Origin: Streptomyces sp. B3I8
GTDB taxonomy: Bacteria; Actinomycetota; Actinomycetes; Streptomycetales; Streptomycetaceae
Direction of reading: 5' to 3'
Assembly: GCF_030816915.1 (NCBI RefSeq)
Contig: NZ_JAUSYN010000002.1
Location: forward strand, 1,439,501-1,503,500
DNA length: 64,000 bases
A model generated the notes under the pieces. It was not told the origin of the DNA, searched no databases, and saw nothing but the letters and a program-made list of their open reading frames with translations. Below are positions 35,793 to 44,591 of the stretch, piece after piece. Position 1 is the stretch's first letter, and the number at the start of each line of letters is the position of its first letter. The translations under genes were made by a program, and so were the position numbers.

Positions 35793-36998
35793 ATGACAGC
35801 TATGACCCCCGGCTCGAACATCCCTCTCACCGTCACCCACGTGACGGTGGATGTCGCGGCCCCCGTACGACTCGACGTATCGGGCCTGCTGCTCACCCCC
35901 GACGGCAAGGTCCGCACCGACGACGACTTCATCTTCTACAACCAGCCCACCGGCCCCGGCGTGACCTACCGCTCCGGCGGCGGTACCGCCCCCGACGCCA
36001 TCGCCGTCGACACCACCGCCGTCCCCCCGGGCATCGAGAAGATCGTCGTCACCGCCAGCCCCGACGCAGCCGGCCAGACCTTCCAGGGCATCGAACCCAC
36101 CGCCACCCTCCGCAACGCGGCCGACGGCTCCGTCCTCGCCACGTTCACACCCCCGCGGCTCGGCGCCGAGACGGCCCTGGTGGTCATGGAGATCTACCTG
36201 CGCAACGGCGCCTGGAAGGCCCGCGCCGTCGGCCAGGGCTACGCCAATGGGCTGGCCGGCATCGCCACGGACTTCGGCGTCTCGGTGGAGGAACCGGCAC
36301 CGGCCGCACAGCCCCGGCCGGTCACCCCGCCGCAGCCGACGGCCCCGCCGCAGCCGATGGCTCCGCCCACCGCACCCCCGCAGGCCGCCCCCGCCGCACA
36401 ATCCCCCGCCCCCGGTTCCGGCAAGGTCAACCTGGACAAGGGCCGGGTCAGCCTGCAGAAGAACCAGACGGTGTCCCTCGTCAAGGGCGGCCGCCCACTG
36501 CTCTCCCAGGTCAAGATGGGCCTCGGCTGGGAGCCGGCCTACCGCGGCAAGGACATCGACCTGGACGCCTCGGTCATCGCCTACGGCCCCCAGCGCAACC
36601 ACATCGACAGCTGCTACTTCGGCAAGCTGTCGATCCTGAACGGCGCCGTCAAGCACTCCGGCGACAACCTCACCGGCGAGGGCGGCGGTGACGACGAGGT
36701 GATCGTGGTCGACCTCGGCCGCATCCCGCAGGAGGTCTCGGGCCTGGTCTTCACCGTCAACTCCTTCTCGGGCCAGAAGTTCACGGAGGTCGCCAAAGCG
36801 TACTGCCGCCTCCTGGACGCCGCGACGGGCGAGGAGCTGGTCCGCTTCGACCTCACCAACGCCGAGGCGCAGACCGGCGTGATGATGGCCAAGCTGGTCC
36901 GGCAGTTCTCCGGCGAGTGGGACATGACGGCGATGGGCGACTTCGCCAAGTCCCGCACCGTCCGCGGCATGGTGAAGCCGGCCGCGCAGTCGCTGTAA
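35793..36998 (+). CDS. Double TerD-domain protein
   Basis: A 401-aa protein with two TerD-type domains (residues about 5-170 and 210-400) joined by a 40-residue Pro/Ala/Gln-rich linker. The second domain is canonical, with calcium-site motifs DIDLDASVIA and GDNLTGEGGGDDE. The first is divergent: it keeps DDDFIFYNQP and VGQGYANGLAGIATDFGV but lacks the DLDAS loop. TerD proteins bind Ca2+ and occur in stress and phage-defence-like ter clusters; this one stands alone. The domain order, degenerate then intact, suggests the first is a structural or partner-binding unit. Confidence 0.88.
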   Translation: MTAMTPGSNIPLTVTHVTVDVAAPVRLDVSGLLLTPDGKVRTDDDFIFYNQPTGPGVTYRSGGGTAPDAIAVDTTAVPPGIEKIVVTASPDAAGQTFQGIEPTATLRNAADGSVLATFTPPRLGAETALVVMEIYLRNGAWKARAVGQGYANGLAGIATDFGVSVEEPAPAAQPRPVTPPQPTAPPQPMAPPTAPPQAAPAAQSPAPGSGKVNLDKGRVSLQKNQTVSLVKGGRPLLSQVKMGLGWEPAYRGKDIDLDASVIAYGPQRNHIDSCYFGKLSILNGAVKHSGDNLTGEGGGDDEVIVVDLGRIPQEVSGLVFTVNSFSGQKFTEVAKAYCRLLDAATGEELVRFDLTNAEAQTGVMMAKLVRQFSGEWDMTAMGDFAKSRTVRGMVKPAAQSL

Positions 36999-37016
36999 CG
37001 CGGGCCGCACCGGGCG

Positions 37017-37044
37017 CCGGGCCCGCCCCGAGGGGCGCGCCCGG
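37017..37044. terminator. Bidirectional terminator between TerD and PhoX genes
   Basis: CCGGGC-CC-GCCCC, loop GA, GGGGC-GC-GCCCGG: an 11-bp stem with one small internal mismatch in the 68-bp convergent gap. Confidence 0.6.
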
Positions 37045-37066
37045 CCCGCCGGTCCGGGTCCGGGGG

Positions 37067-38500
37067 TTACCGCCGCTGCCGCTTCCAGGGACCGGTGATG
37101 GCGAGCATGATGCCCGGGGTCTGGATGTTGGCGTAGAGGGTGTGGCCGTCGGGCGAGAAGGTGACGCCGGTGAACTCGCTGTACTCCGGCTCCTCCTCCG
37201 TACCGATGTTGAGCTCGTTGCGGGCGATGGGGTACGTGCGCCCGCTGTCCGTCGCCCCGAACAGGTGCTGCACGCCCTCGCCGTCCTCGGCGATGACGAG
37301 GCCGCCGTACGGGGAGACGGTGATGTTGTCGGGGCCGTCGAAGGCGCCGTCGGCGGCGGGGTCGGGGTTGACACCGATGAGCACCTTCAGGGTGAGGGTG
37401 CGGCGCCGGGGGTCGTAGAACCAGACCTGGCCGTCGTGCTGGACGGGGCTCTCCGCGCGCGCGAAGGAGGAGACGACGTAGGCGCCGCCGTCCGCCCACC
37501 ACATGCCCTCCAGCTTGCGGGCGCGGGTGACCTGGCCGTCGGTGAACTGCTTGCGGACGGAGGTGGACGTGGCGTCGCGGTCGGGGACGTCGACCCAGTC
37601 GACGCCGTACACCGTGCCGGTGCGCTTGGCGCGGGAGAGGTCGTCGACGAACCGGCCGCCGGAGTCGAAGCACTTGAAGGCCTGGAGCACGCCGGCGTCG
37701 TCGCCGAGGGTGCGCAGCCGGCCGCGGCCGTGGCGGAAGCCGTGGGGCGGGGTCCAGCGGTAGAACAGGCCGTTGGGACCGGAGGCGTCCTCGGTGAGGT
37801 ACAGGTGGCCGCGCTTGGGGTCGACGACGACGGCCTCGTGCGCGTACCGGCCCAGCGCCTTGATCGGCTTCGGGTCCCGGTTGGCCCGGCGGTCGGCGGG
37901 GTCGACCTCGAAGACGTAGCCGTGGTCCTTGGTCATGCCGTTCTGGCCGGCCTTGTCCTCGGTCTCCTCGCAGGTGAGCCAGGTGTCCCAGGGGGTGTTG
38001 CCGCCGGCGCAGTTGGTGGAGGTGCCGGCGATGCCGACCCATTCGGCGACGTGGTCGTGGCGCACCTCGACGACGGTGCAGCCGCCGGACGCGGCCGGGT
38101 CGTACACCAGGCCCTCGGTGAGCGGCACGGGGTGCTCCCAGTCGGCGCGCGGGCCCTTCAGCTCGTGGTTGTTGACGAGGAGGGTGGCGCCGCGGGGGCC
38201 GTCGAAGGTGGACGTGCCGTCGTGGTTGGAGGGCGTGTACTCGCCCGACTCCAGCTTGGTGCGGCCGCTGTAGGTGATGACGCGGTAGGAGAACCCGGCG
38301 GGCAGCGCCAGAACGCCCTGGGGATCGGCGATCAGCGGACCGTAGCCGACGCCTCCGTGGTGGTGGTCGTCCGGGCTGTGGTGGTCGGTCGAGGCGAGCG
38401 CCTGCGGAGCGGTGGCGAGAGCGCCGACACTGCCGGCCAGGACGACTCCGGCCCCGGTGAGCGCGGTTCGTCCGGCGAAGTCCCTACGGGTGAGCGACAT
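37067..38500 (-). CDS. PhoX-type (DUF839) secreted phosphatase, Tat substrate
   Basis: A 477-aa protein of the PhoX alkaline-phosphatase family (beta-propeller, Ca/Fe cofactor in characterised members). The N-terminus MSLTRRDFAGRTALTGAG is a twin-arginine signal (RRDFAG) followed by a hydrophobic core and an Ala-x-Ala site near residue 36. Then a His-rich stretch (DHHSPDDHHHGG), VLALPAGFSYRVITYSG, GAT LLVNNHEL and TWLTCEET, typical of DUF839. ATG start fixed by the Tat motif. It scavenges phosphate outside the cell; a Pho-regulon role is likely but no convincing box was found. Confidence 0.87.
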   Translation of the reverse strand: MSLTRRDFAGRTALTGAGVVLAGSVGALATAPQALASTDHHSPDDHHHGGVGYGPLIADPQGVLALPAGFSYRVITYSGRTKLESGEYTPSNHDGTSTFDGPRGATLLVNNHELKGPRADWEHPVPLTEGLVYDPAASGGCTVVEVRHDHVAEWVGIAGTSTNCAGGNTPWDTWLTCEETEDKAGQNGMTKDHGYVFEVDPADRRANRDPKPIKALGRYAHEAVVVDPKRGHLYLTEDASGPNGLFYRWTPPHGFRHGRGRLRTLGDDAGVLQAFKCFDSGGRFVDDLSRAKRTGTVYGVDWVDVPDRDATSTSVRKQFTDGQVTRARKLEGMWWADGGAYVVSSFARAESPVQHDGQVWFYDPRRRTLTLKVLIGVNPDPAADGAFDGPDNITVSPYGGLVIAEDGEGVQHLFGATDSGRTYPIARNELNIGTEEEPEYSEFTGVTFSPDGHTLYANIQTPGIMLAITGPWKRQRR

Positions 38501-38804
38501 GCTGACTCCTGTGACGGAATGGGCGACCGTGGAGGGTGGCGTACCGCGTTTGCGGCGCCACGGTGCCGCCTCCGTGTGAACAGCAGCCCAACTCAAGATG
38601 GCACGGCCCGTCACGCTTCCGTGAACCACAAGAAGCAGGCCGCTGCGGAGGGGCGCGGGGAACCGCGCGAAACGGGCGAAGCCCCGTGCCGGGGCCCAAG
38701 GGGCGAAGCCTCTCGAAAGGACGGGAGGGCAAGGGCTGCGGGGGCGAATCCCGCGTCCCGGCACCCCCGAAGCGGCACACCCCCGAACCGGCGGTGCCTC
38801 CCGC
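38501..38804. other. 304-bp divergent-tail gap with repeat
   Basis: Holds the phoX leader (two GTTCAC heptamer-like sites 45 bp apart on the minus strand, too far apart for a standard Pho box) and a copy of the GGGGCGCGGGGAACCGCGCG repeat at 38650-38669. No gene seen. Confidence 0.6.
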
Positions 38805-40331
38805 TCACTCCCCCCGCTGCGACCGCGCCTTGAACGCCGCCTTCCGCGCTTCCTTCGCCACCCTCTTGTCCGGGTGCAGCCGCCCCATCGCCTCCAGCAC
38901 CTCGGCCGTCGCCGGATGCTCCACCCGCCACGCCGCCTCGAAGAACCCGCTGTGCCCCGCCGCCAGCCCCTCCACCAGCTCGCGCAGCTCCGACGAGTTC
39001 CCCTCGGCCGCGAGCTGCGCCGCCACCGTGTCGATGGTCAGCCAGAACACCATCGACTCCGGCGGCGCGGGCACGTCCGCCGCCCCCCGCTCCGCGAGCC
39101 ACACCCGCGCCAGTCCGCCGAGCTCCGCGTCGTCCAGCACCTCGCGCAACGCGGGCTCCGCCGCCTGGCCCACCAGCGACAGCGCCTGCTGGCAGTGCAG
39201 CCGGCGCAGCGGCCCGCCCGCGTCCGTGCCCCGGGCGGCGCTCAGCAACTCCCGTGCCGCCGCGAGCGGTTCGCGCCGGGCGAGCCACTGTCCGGTCTCG
39301 GCGAGGGCGGCATTCGGCGGGAACCCGGCGGTGCCGTCGAGGAGCGCGTCGGCGCCCTTGTCGGCGAGTTCGCCCACCACAGGGGCCTCGAACCCCGCCT
39401 CCAGCAGCCGGATGCGCAGTCCGTACAGTCCGAGCGGGGTCAGCCGCACCATGCCGTACCGGCTGACGTCGGCCTCGTCGACCTCGGCTGCCCCGCCGGC
39501 GCCGCCCGCGGTCGCTCCGGAGCTCTCGCCCTCGTCCGTCTCCGTCAGCAACTCCTCGTCGACCGGCCGGAACTCGACCAGCCCGACCGGCTCCAGCAGC
39601 CGGAACTGGTCGTCGAGCCGCATCAGCGCCTCGGAGATCTGTTCGAGCATGTCGTTGGTGGGCTCGCCCATGCCGTCGGGCACGATCATCGACGCGGCGA
39701 GCGCGGGCAGCGGCACGGGCCCCTCGCCGGGGCCGTCCTCGTCGACGGTGAACAGGTAGAGGTTGCCGAGCACCCCGTCGAGGAACGCGGCCTCGGCCTC
39801 CGGGTCCCAGTCGAACGAGGAGGGGTCGATCTCGCCGTCCTCGTCCGCCTCCTCCGACAGGGCGTCCATGTCGCCCGGATCCGGCATGCTCGCCTCTGCC
39901 AGTACGGTCTCCAGCGCGCCGAGCCACACGTCCAGTACGTCGTGCGGCGAGCCCGAGGTGAGCAGTCGCAGCGCGTCCCCCGCCTCGACGGTGCCCTGTT
40001 CCTCGTCGGTGACGGTGACGAGCCCGGTGTTGACGGCCACCTGCCAGGCCTCGTCGACGAGCCTCTCGGCGTCCTCGGCGTCCTCGGCGGCCTCGGCGGC
40101 CTCGGCGGCCCTGGCCGTCTCGTCGCCCCCGTCCCCGCCGAGCCCCAGCGCCTCGGCCGCCGCGGGCAGTTGCCCCTCGACCAGATCGCCGTCGGCGTCG
40201 ACGCGGGTGTCCGGCCCGGCCCAGCGGGCCAGCCGGGCGGCGCGCGACAGCAGCGGGGTGGCGAGCGCGTCCCGCGCGAGCTCCGCTTCGGGGCGCAGCC
40301 GGACCGGCGGCAGGGGGGAGCTGTCTGACAT
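38805..40331 (-). CDS. Conserved acidic unknown protein
   Basis: A 508-aa protein I do not recognise beyond its resemblance to conserved Streptomyces hypotheticals. Strongly acidic overall, with a low-complexity EAAEAAEDAEDAER helix near residue 85 and an acidic stretch SEEADEDGEIDPSS. The C-terminal third reads as helical, HEAT-like repeats (LRRLHCQQALSLVGQAAEPALREVL, AAWRVEHPATAEVLEAMGRLHPDKRVAKEARKAAF, seen as short blocks such as PALREVLDDAEL and HPDKRVAKEARKA). No signal or membrane segment. Single gene; possibly a scaffold protein. Confidence 0.8.
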   Translation of the reverse strand: MSDSSPLPPVRLRPEAELARDALATPLLSRAARLARWAGPDTRVDADGDLVEGQLPAAAEALGLGGDGGDETARAAEAAEAAEDAEDAERLVDEAWQVAVNTGLVTVTDEEQGTVEAGDALRLLTSGSPHDVLDVWLGALETVLAEASMPDPGDMDALSEEADEDGEIDPSSFDWDPEAEAAFLDGVLGNLYLFTVDEDGPGEGPVPLPALAASMIVPDGMGEPTNDMLEQISEALMRLDDQFRLLEPVGLVEFRPVDEELLTETDEGESSGATAGGAGGAAEVDEADVSRYGMVRLTPLGLYGLRIRLLEAGFEAPVVGELADKGADALLDGTAGFPPNAALAETGQWLARREPLAAARELLSAARGTDAGGPLRRLHCQQALSLVGQAAEPALREVLDDAELGGLARVWLAERGAADVPAPPESMVFWLTIDTVAAQLAAEGNSSELRELVEGLAAGHSGFFEAAWRVEHPATAEVLEAMGRLHPDKRVAKEARKAAFKARSQRGE

Positions 40332-40671
40332 CGGCTGGTTCTCCTCGTGCGCCTGTGAGCGGTCCCGCGTGGTGCCGTACGGCTGTGTGACGCGCGTACG
40401 GCCCGACCGCTCAGCCTAGACGGATTTCCACCCATGCCGCCCGGTTCATCTTCCGGACGAGCTGCGTACATGGCCGAAACCTTGACAACCGGCGGGATAT
40501 GGCAGGAGATTGACGCGCGTAGAAACCGACGGACAGTCGTCCGTCGAGCACACGCCGTCAACCGATCGCTCGTCACCGACCGGGTCTCGCGGTCGTCCGG
40601 CCACGTCCCGGCCGGCCTGACCCGGGGGCGGCCGAGCACGTCCCAGTCCAGCGGTACCCGGAGGGATCCCC
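40332..40671 (+). promoter_or_regulatory. 340-bp divergent promoter region with 8-4-8 dyad
   Basis: Between the acidic unknown protein and the nuclease. A perfect dyad, CGACGGAC and GTCCGTCG around AGTC (40527-40546), lies about 130 bp before the nuclease start. TTGACA (40482) and TTGACG (40510) could be -35 boxes but lack clear -10 partners. GTTCATC (40444-40450) resembles half a Pho box. No gene seen. Confidence 0.5.
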
Positions 40672-42498
40672 TTGCCGAGCAAGTCATCCGCGCGTCTCGC
40701 CGCGCTCACCGTCGCCGCCGTCTGCTCCACGGTCTCCGGCGTGGTCCTCACCGCGCCGGCGCACGCCGACGGTGTGCGCGTCCATGACGTCCAGGGCACC
40801 ACCCGCATCTCCCCGTACGCCGGCCGGCAGGTCACCGACGTGGCCGGAATCGTCACCGGCGTGCGCGGCTACGGGTCGTCGAAGGGCTTCTGGATGCAGG
40901 ACCCGGCGCCGGACGCCGATCCGGCCACCAGCGAGGGCGTGTTCGTCTTCACCAGCTCCGCGCCGAAGGTCTCGGCCGGCGACGCGGTGACCGTGACGGG
41001 CACCGTCTCGGAATACGTGCCCGGCGGCACGTCGAGCGGCAACCAGTCGGTCACCGAGATCACCAAGCCGGTGATCACCACCACCTCCACCGGCAACCCG
41101 CTCCCGGCGCCGACCACGGTCGACGCCCGCTCGGTGCCGGACGCGTACACCCCGGCGGGCGACGCCGCCGCGAAGAACTCGGTCAACGGGCTGACGCTGC
41201 GGCCCAAGACGTACGCCCTGGACTACTACGAGTCCCTGGAGGGCATGACCGTGCGGGTCGCCGACGCCCGCGTGGTGACGGGCACCGACCCGTACACCGA
41301 GCTGTGGGTCACCGTGAAGCCGCACGAGAACCCGACCCGGCGCGGCGGCACGGTGTACGGCTCCTACACCTCCCAGAACACCGGCCGGCTGCAGATCCAG
41401 TCCCTGGGCCCCACCGCCGACTTCCCGTCCGCGACCGTCGGCGACACCCTCGCCGGCACCACCGCCGGGCCGCTGGACTACAACCAGTTCGGCGGCTACA
41501 CGCTGGTCGCGAGCGAGCTCGGCAGCCTGCGCAAGGGCGGCCTGCAGCAGGAGACGACACACCGGCAGAGCAGCCGCGAACTCGCGGTGGCCACCTACAA
41601 CGTCGAGAACCTCGACCCGTCCGACGACACGTTCGCCGCCCACGCCGCCGCGATCGTGCACAACCTCGACTCGCCCGACATCGTGTCCCTGGAGGAGATC
41701 CAGGACAACAGCGGCGCCACGGACGACGGCACGGTCGCCGCCGACCGGACGCTCGGCAAGCTGATCGACGCGATCGTCGCGGCGGGCGGCCCGCACTACG
41801 AGTGGCGTGGCATCGCCCCGGTCGACGACCAGGACGGCGGCGAGCCCGGCGGCAACATCCGCCAGGCGTTCCTGTTCAACCCCGCGCGGGTGTCGTTCAC
41901 CGACCGCGCCGGGGGGACGTCCACGACGGCCGTCGGCGTGGAGAAGGCGCGGGGCAAGGCCCGCCTGACGGCGTCCCCGGGGCGGATCGACCCGGCGAGC
42001 GCGGCGTGGGAGAACAGCCGCAAGCCGCTGGCGGGCGAGTTCGTCTTCCGCGGGAAGACGGTCTTCGTGATCGCCAACCACTTCGCCTCGAAGGGCGGCG
42101 ACCAGGGCCTGACGGCCCAGTACCAGCCGCCGGTGCGCGGCTCGGAGACCCAGCGGCACGCCCAGGCGACGGAGGTGAACGCCTTCGTCAAGGACATCCT
42201 CAAGGCCCAGAAGAACGCGAGGGTGATCGCCCTAGGCGACATCAACGACTTCGAGTTCTCCGGCACGGCCCGGCTCCTGGAGGACGACGGCGCCCTGTGG
42301 TCGGCGATCAAGTCGCTGCCGAAGAGCGAGCGGTACACGTACGACTACCAGGGCAACAGTCAGGTTCTGGACCAGATCCTGCTCAGCCCGTCCCTCCGCC
42401 ACCCCGGCACGTACACCTACGACAGCGTCCACATCAACGCCGAGTTCCCCACCCAGATCAGCGACCACGACCCCCAGGTGACCCGCCTCCACCTGTGA
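40672..42498 (+). CDS. Secreted endonuclease/exonuclease/phosphatase-family nuclease
   Basis: A 608-aa exported nuclease. TTG start supported by GGAGGGA 8 nt before; Sec signal of 32 residues ending TAPAHADG. Residues 35-300 form an OB-fold-rich region seen in ExeM/YhcR-type extracellular DNases; from about 303, LAVATYNVENLDPSDD begins the catalytic domain with VSLEEIQDN, FVIANHFASKGGDQ, VIALGDINDFEFS and a final ISDHDPQV, the complete metal and catalytic set. It degrades extracellular DNA for phosphate or nucleosides. Single gene with its own terminator. Confidence 0.9.
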   Translation: MPSKSSARLAALTVAAVCSTVSGVVLTAPAHADGVRVHDVQGTTRISPYAGRQVTDVAGIVTGVRGYGSSKGFWMQDPAPDADPATSEGVFVFTSSAPKVSAGDAVTVTGTVSEYVPGGTSSGNQSVTEITKPVITTTSTGNPLPAPTTVDARSVPDAYTPAGDAAAKNSVNGLTLRPKTYALDYYESLEGMTVRVADARVVTGTDPYTELWVTVKPHENPTRRGGTVYGSYTSQNTGRLQIQSLGPTADFPSATVGDTLAGTTAGPLDYNQFGGYTLVASELGSLRKGGLQQETTHRQSSRELAVATYNVENLDPSDDTFAAHAAAIVHNLDSPDIVSLEEIQDNSGATDDGTVAADRTLGKLIDAIVAAGGPHYEWRGIAPVDDQDGGEPGGNIRQAFLFNPARVSFTDRAGGTSTTAVGVEKARGKARLTASPGRIDPASAAWENSRKPLAGEFVFRGKTVFVIANHFASKGGDQGLTAQYQPPVRGSETQRHAQATEVNAFVKDILKAQKNARVIALGDINDFEFSGTARLLEDDGALWSAIKSLPKSERYTYDYQGNSQVLDQILLSPSLRHPGTYTYDSVHINAEFPTQISDHDPQVTRLHL

Positions 42499-42528
42499 CC
42501 CGGAGCGCCCCGGTTCTCCCTCAGGGGG

Positions 42529-42548
42529 CCTGGGGCGGAGCCCCCAGG
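42529..42548 (+). terminator. Terminator of the nuclease gene
   Basis: CCTGGGG and CCCCAGG with a 6-nt loop (CGGAGC), 31 bp after the stop; same GGGGCGGAGCCCC core as other hairpins here. It may also serve the convergent DUF3618 gene. Confidence 0.6.
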
Positions 42549-42613
42549 TCACGGGTGGGAAGGGTAAGGGAGGCGGGGGGCGGGAAAAACACCCCCGCCT
42601 CCGGAGGGAACCG

Positions 42614-42976
42614 TCACCGCCCCCCGCGCCGCCCCCACCACACCCCTGCCGCCACAACCGCCCCGGCCCCCACTCCCGCAACAACCAACGGCACCCGCTG
42701 CCGCTCCCCCACCCGCGCCGCCGTACTCCGCAACTGCACCGTCACCGCTCCCGCCCGGTCCCGCAGATCCTCCGCCCGCGCCCGCGCCCGCCCCTTCACG
42801 TCCACCTTCCCGGCGAGCTCCTCCACCGTGTCGCCCAACTTCCCCCGCGTCTCCTCGATCTGCAGCCGCAGTTCGTCGGGTCCCTTGGCCCCCGTCGCGC
42901 TCCGTCCGGACGCCGGTACGGACCCGGCCAGTTGCCCTGCGTCCGTCTCCGCCCGGTGGTCGTTCCCTCCGCTCAC
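42614..42976 (-). CDS. DUF3618 membrane-anchored protein
   Basis: A 120-aa actinobacterial protein. DELRLQIEETRGKLGDTVEELAGKVDVKGRAR, seen as LRLQIEETRGKLGDTVEELA, is the DUF3618 signature; a single membrane helix (VPLVVAGVGAGAVVAAGVWW) lies near the C-terminus, so the helical part faces the cytoplasm. GTG start overlapping the stop of the upstream holin-like gene. Function unknown; DUF3618 genes usually travel with that partner. Confidence 0.88.
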   Translation of the reverse strand: MSGGNDHRAETDAGQLAGSVPASGRSATGAKGPDELRLQIEETRGKLGDTVEELAGKVDVKGRARARAEDLRDRAGAVTVQLRSTAARVGERQRVPLVVAGVGAGAVVAAGVWWGRRGGR

Positions 42977-43410
42977 CGGTGCGCCCTCCCCTTGATCTCA
43001 TCGACGTCGGCCTTGACGCTGTCGAGCGTCTGCTGCGGCTTCGCCGGCGTCGCCCGCCGCAACTGCGCCCTCCCCATCAGCCCGAGCACGCCCGCCACCA
43101 GGAACAGCCCCGCCGTCACGATCAGCGCCGCGGCCCATACGGGCAGCGCCACCGCGATCGCGGCGATGGCCGTGGCAGCCAGCGCCATCAGCCCGACGTA
43201 GGCCACGGCCCCCGCGCCGCCCAGCAGCCCGCCGCCGCGCCCGGCCCGGCGTCCCTTCTCGGCGAGTTCCTCCTTGGCGAGGCTCATTTCCTGACGTACG
43301 AGCCGGGAGAGCTGTTCGGTCGCCTGGCCGACGAGTTCGCCCACCGAATGGTGGTCGGAACCCTCCGGGTAATGGACGGTGCGCACGGGCTTGGCCTCGG
43401 TCGTGGTCAC
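42973..43410 (-). CDS. Phage-holin-like (Holin-X/DUF1469) membrane protein
   Basis: A 145-aa protein: HHSVGELVGQATEQLSRLVRQEM amphipathic N-part (seen as SVGELVGQATEQLSRLVRQE), then two closely spaced membrane helices, then a charged tail. It matches the actinobacterial Holin-X superfamily, which despite its name is a chromosomal envelope protein. GTG start chosen because AGAGGAGG sits 7 nt before it. Coupled to the DUF3618 gene by GTGA. Confidence 0.87.
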   Translation of the reverse strand: MTTTEAKPVRTVHYPEGSDHHSVGELVGQATEQLSRLVRQEMSLAKEELAEKGRRAGRGGGLLGGAGAVAYVGLMALAATAIAAIAVALPVWAAALIVTAGLFLVAGVLGLMGRAQLRRATPAKPQQTLDSVKADVDEIKGRAHR

Positions 43411-43521
43411 GGTCCGCCTCCTCTCGTCTCGGGGAGGCCCCGAGTACCCCTGTCCGACGGCCCTACCCTCCCGGCCGCGCCCCCCGGCGACACACGACCG
43501 ATTAGCGAACCTCACCCACGC

Positions 43522-43550
43522 CTCGTAGAAGAATTAAGTAGTGCTACGAG
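43522..43550 (+). promoter_or_regulatory. Dyad before the dapA-like gene
   Basis: CTCGTAG (43522-43528) and CTACGAG (43544-43550) around a 15-nt A/T-rich spacer that contains TAGAAG and TTAAGTAG, probably the -10 region. This could be an operator for a GntR- or LacI-type regulator. Confidence 0.45.
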
Positions 43551-43573
43551 ATCGCCCGGTGAACACTGCCGAC

Positions 43574-44539
43574 ATGACACCCACCGCACCACTCACCCCG
43601 CCCTCCGGCCCACCCGCCTCCGCGTCCCGCCCCGCCCCCTTCGGCCGCGCCCTGTGCGCCATGGTCACCCCCTTCACCGACGGAGGCGCCCTCGACCTCG
43701 ACGGCGCCCGGGAGCTGGCCGCGCGCCTGGTGGACGAGGGGTGCGAGGGCCTGGTGCTGTCCGGCACCACGGGCGAGTCACCGACCACCACGGACGCGGA
43801 GAAGGCGGCACTGGTACGGGCGGTACGGGAGGTCGTCGGCGGGCGCGCGACGCTCGTGGCGGGGGTCGGCACGGCCGACACCGCGCACACCGTGAACCTG
43901 GCCCGCGCGGCGGAGAAGGCGGGCGCGGACGGCCTCCTGGTCGTCGCCCCGTACTACAGCCGCCCCCCGCAGGACGCCGTCGAGGCCCACTTGCGCGAGG
44001 TCGCCGACGCCACCGCGCTGCCCGTGATGCTGTACGACATCCCGGCCCGCACCGGCACCCGGATCGAACCGGAGACGGTGCTCCGGCTGGCCGGACACCC
44101 CCGGATCGTGGCGGTCAAGGACTGTTCCCACGACCTGCTGGGTGCCCAGAAGGTGCGGCACCGCACGGAGTTGGCGTACTACGCGGGCTGCGACGAGCAG
44201 ACCCTGGCGCTGTACGCGGTGGGCGGCGCCGGCTGTGTGAGCACGGTCGCCAACGTCGTACCGCGCCGGTTCCGCGCGATCCTCGACGCCTTCGACGCCG
44301 GGGACACGGCCGGTGCGGCCCGGCTCCAGCTCGCGGTGAACGACCTGATCGAGTCGATGATGGCGGCGGGCCTCCCGGGCACGGTCACCGCGAAGGCCCT
44401 GCTGACCCGCCTCGGCCTCCCCGCCGGCCCGGTCCGTCCTCCCCTGCGCCCCGCCGGCCGGGAGACGGCCGACGGGCTGCTGACGGTGTACGAGCGGCTG
44501 GCGGGCGGGGCCGGAACCCGGCTGGCGGGCGCGGTCTGA
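43574..44539 (+). CDS. dapA: 4-hydroxy-tetrahydrodipicolinate synthase-family protein
   Basis: Class I aldolase-fold enzyme: pyruvate plus aspartate-semialdehyde in lysine/DAP synthesis, or a related pyruvate aldolase. In this 321-aa reading, GTTGESPTTTDAEK, APYYSRPP (catalytic Tyr128) and VAVKDCSHD (Schiff-base Lys182) are complete. Start chosen at the ATG at 43574; GTG codons at 43541 and 43559 are alternatives that would add a tail absent in relatives. The proximity of dapD supports a lysine role. An operator-like dyad in front and a second-rank match in CDEQTLALYAVGG leave a catabolic aldolase (such as for sugar acids) possible. Confidence 0.85.
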   Translation: MTPTAPLTPPSGPPASASRPAPFGRALCAMVTPFTDGGALDLDGARELAARLVDEGCEGLVLSGTTGESPTTTDAEKAALVRAVREVVGGRATLVAGVGTADTAHTVNLARAAEKAGADGLLVVAPYYSRPPQDAVEAHLREVADATALPVMLYDIPARTGTRIEPETVLRLAGHPRIVAVKDCSHDLLGAQKVRHRTELAYYAGCDEQTLALYAVGGAGCVSTVANVVPRRFRAILDAFDAGDTAGAARLQLAVNDLIESMMAAGLPGTVTAKALLTRLGLPAGPVRPPLRPAGRETADGLLTVYERLAGGAGTRLAGAV

Positions 44540-44591
44540 TCCCGACTGGTGGGCGCGGTCCGACCCCGCCCACCCCCACGGCTGCGGACCG

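Noticed and set aside
38571..38630. Pho boxes before the PhoX gene (two GTTCAC sites)
   Set aside because: The sites are 45 bp apart, while PhoP boxes are 11-bp-period direct repeats; adjacent halves match poorly.
42973..43410. Prophage origin suggested by the holin-like gene
   Set aside because: This family is chromosomal in actinobacteria and pairs with DUF3618; no other phage gene is near.
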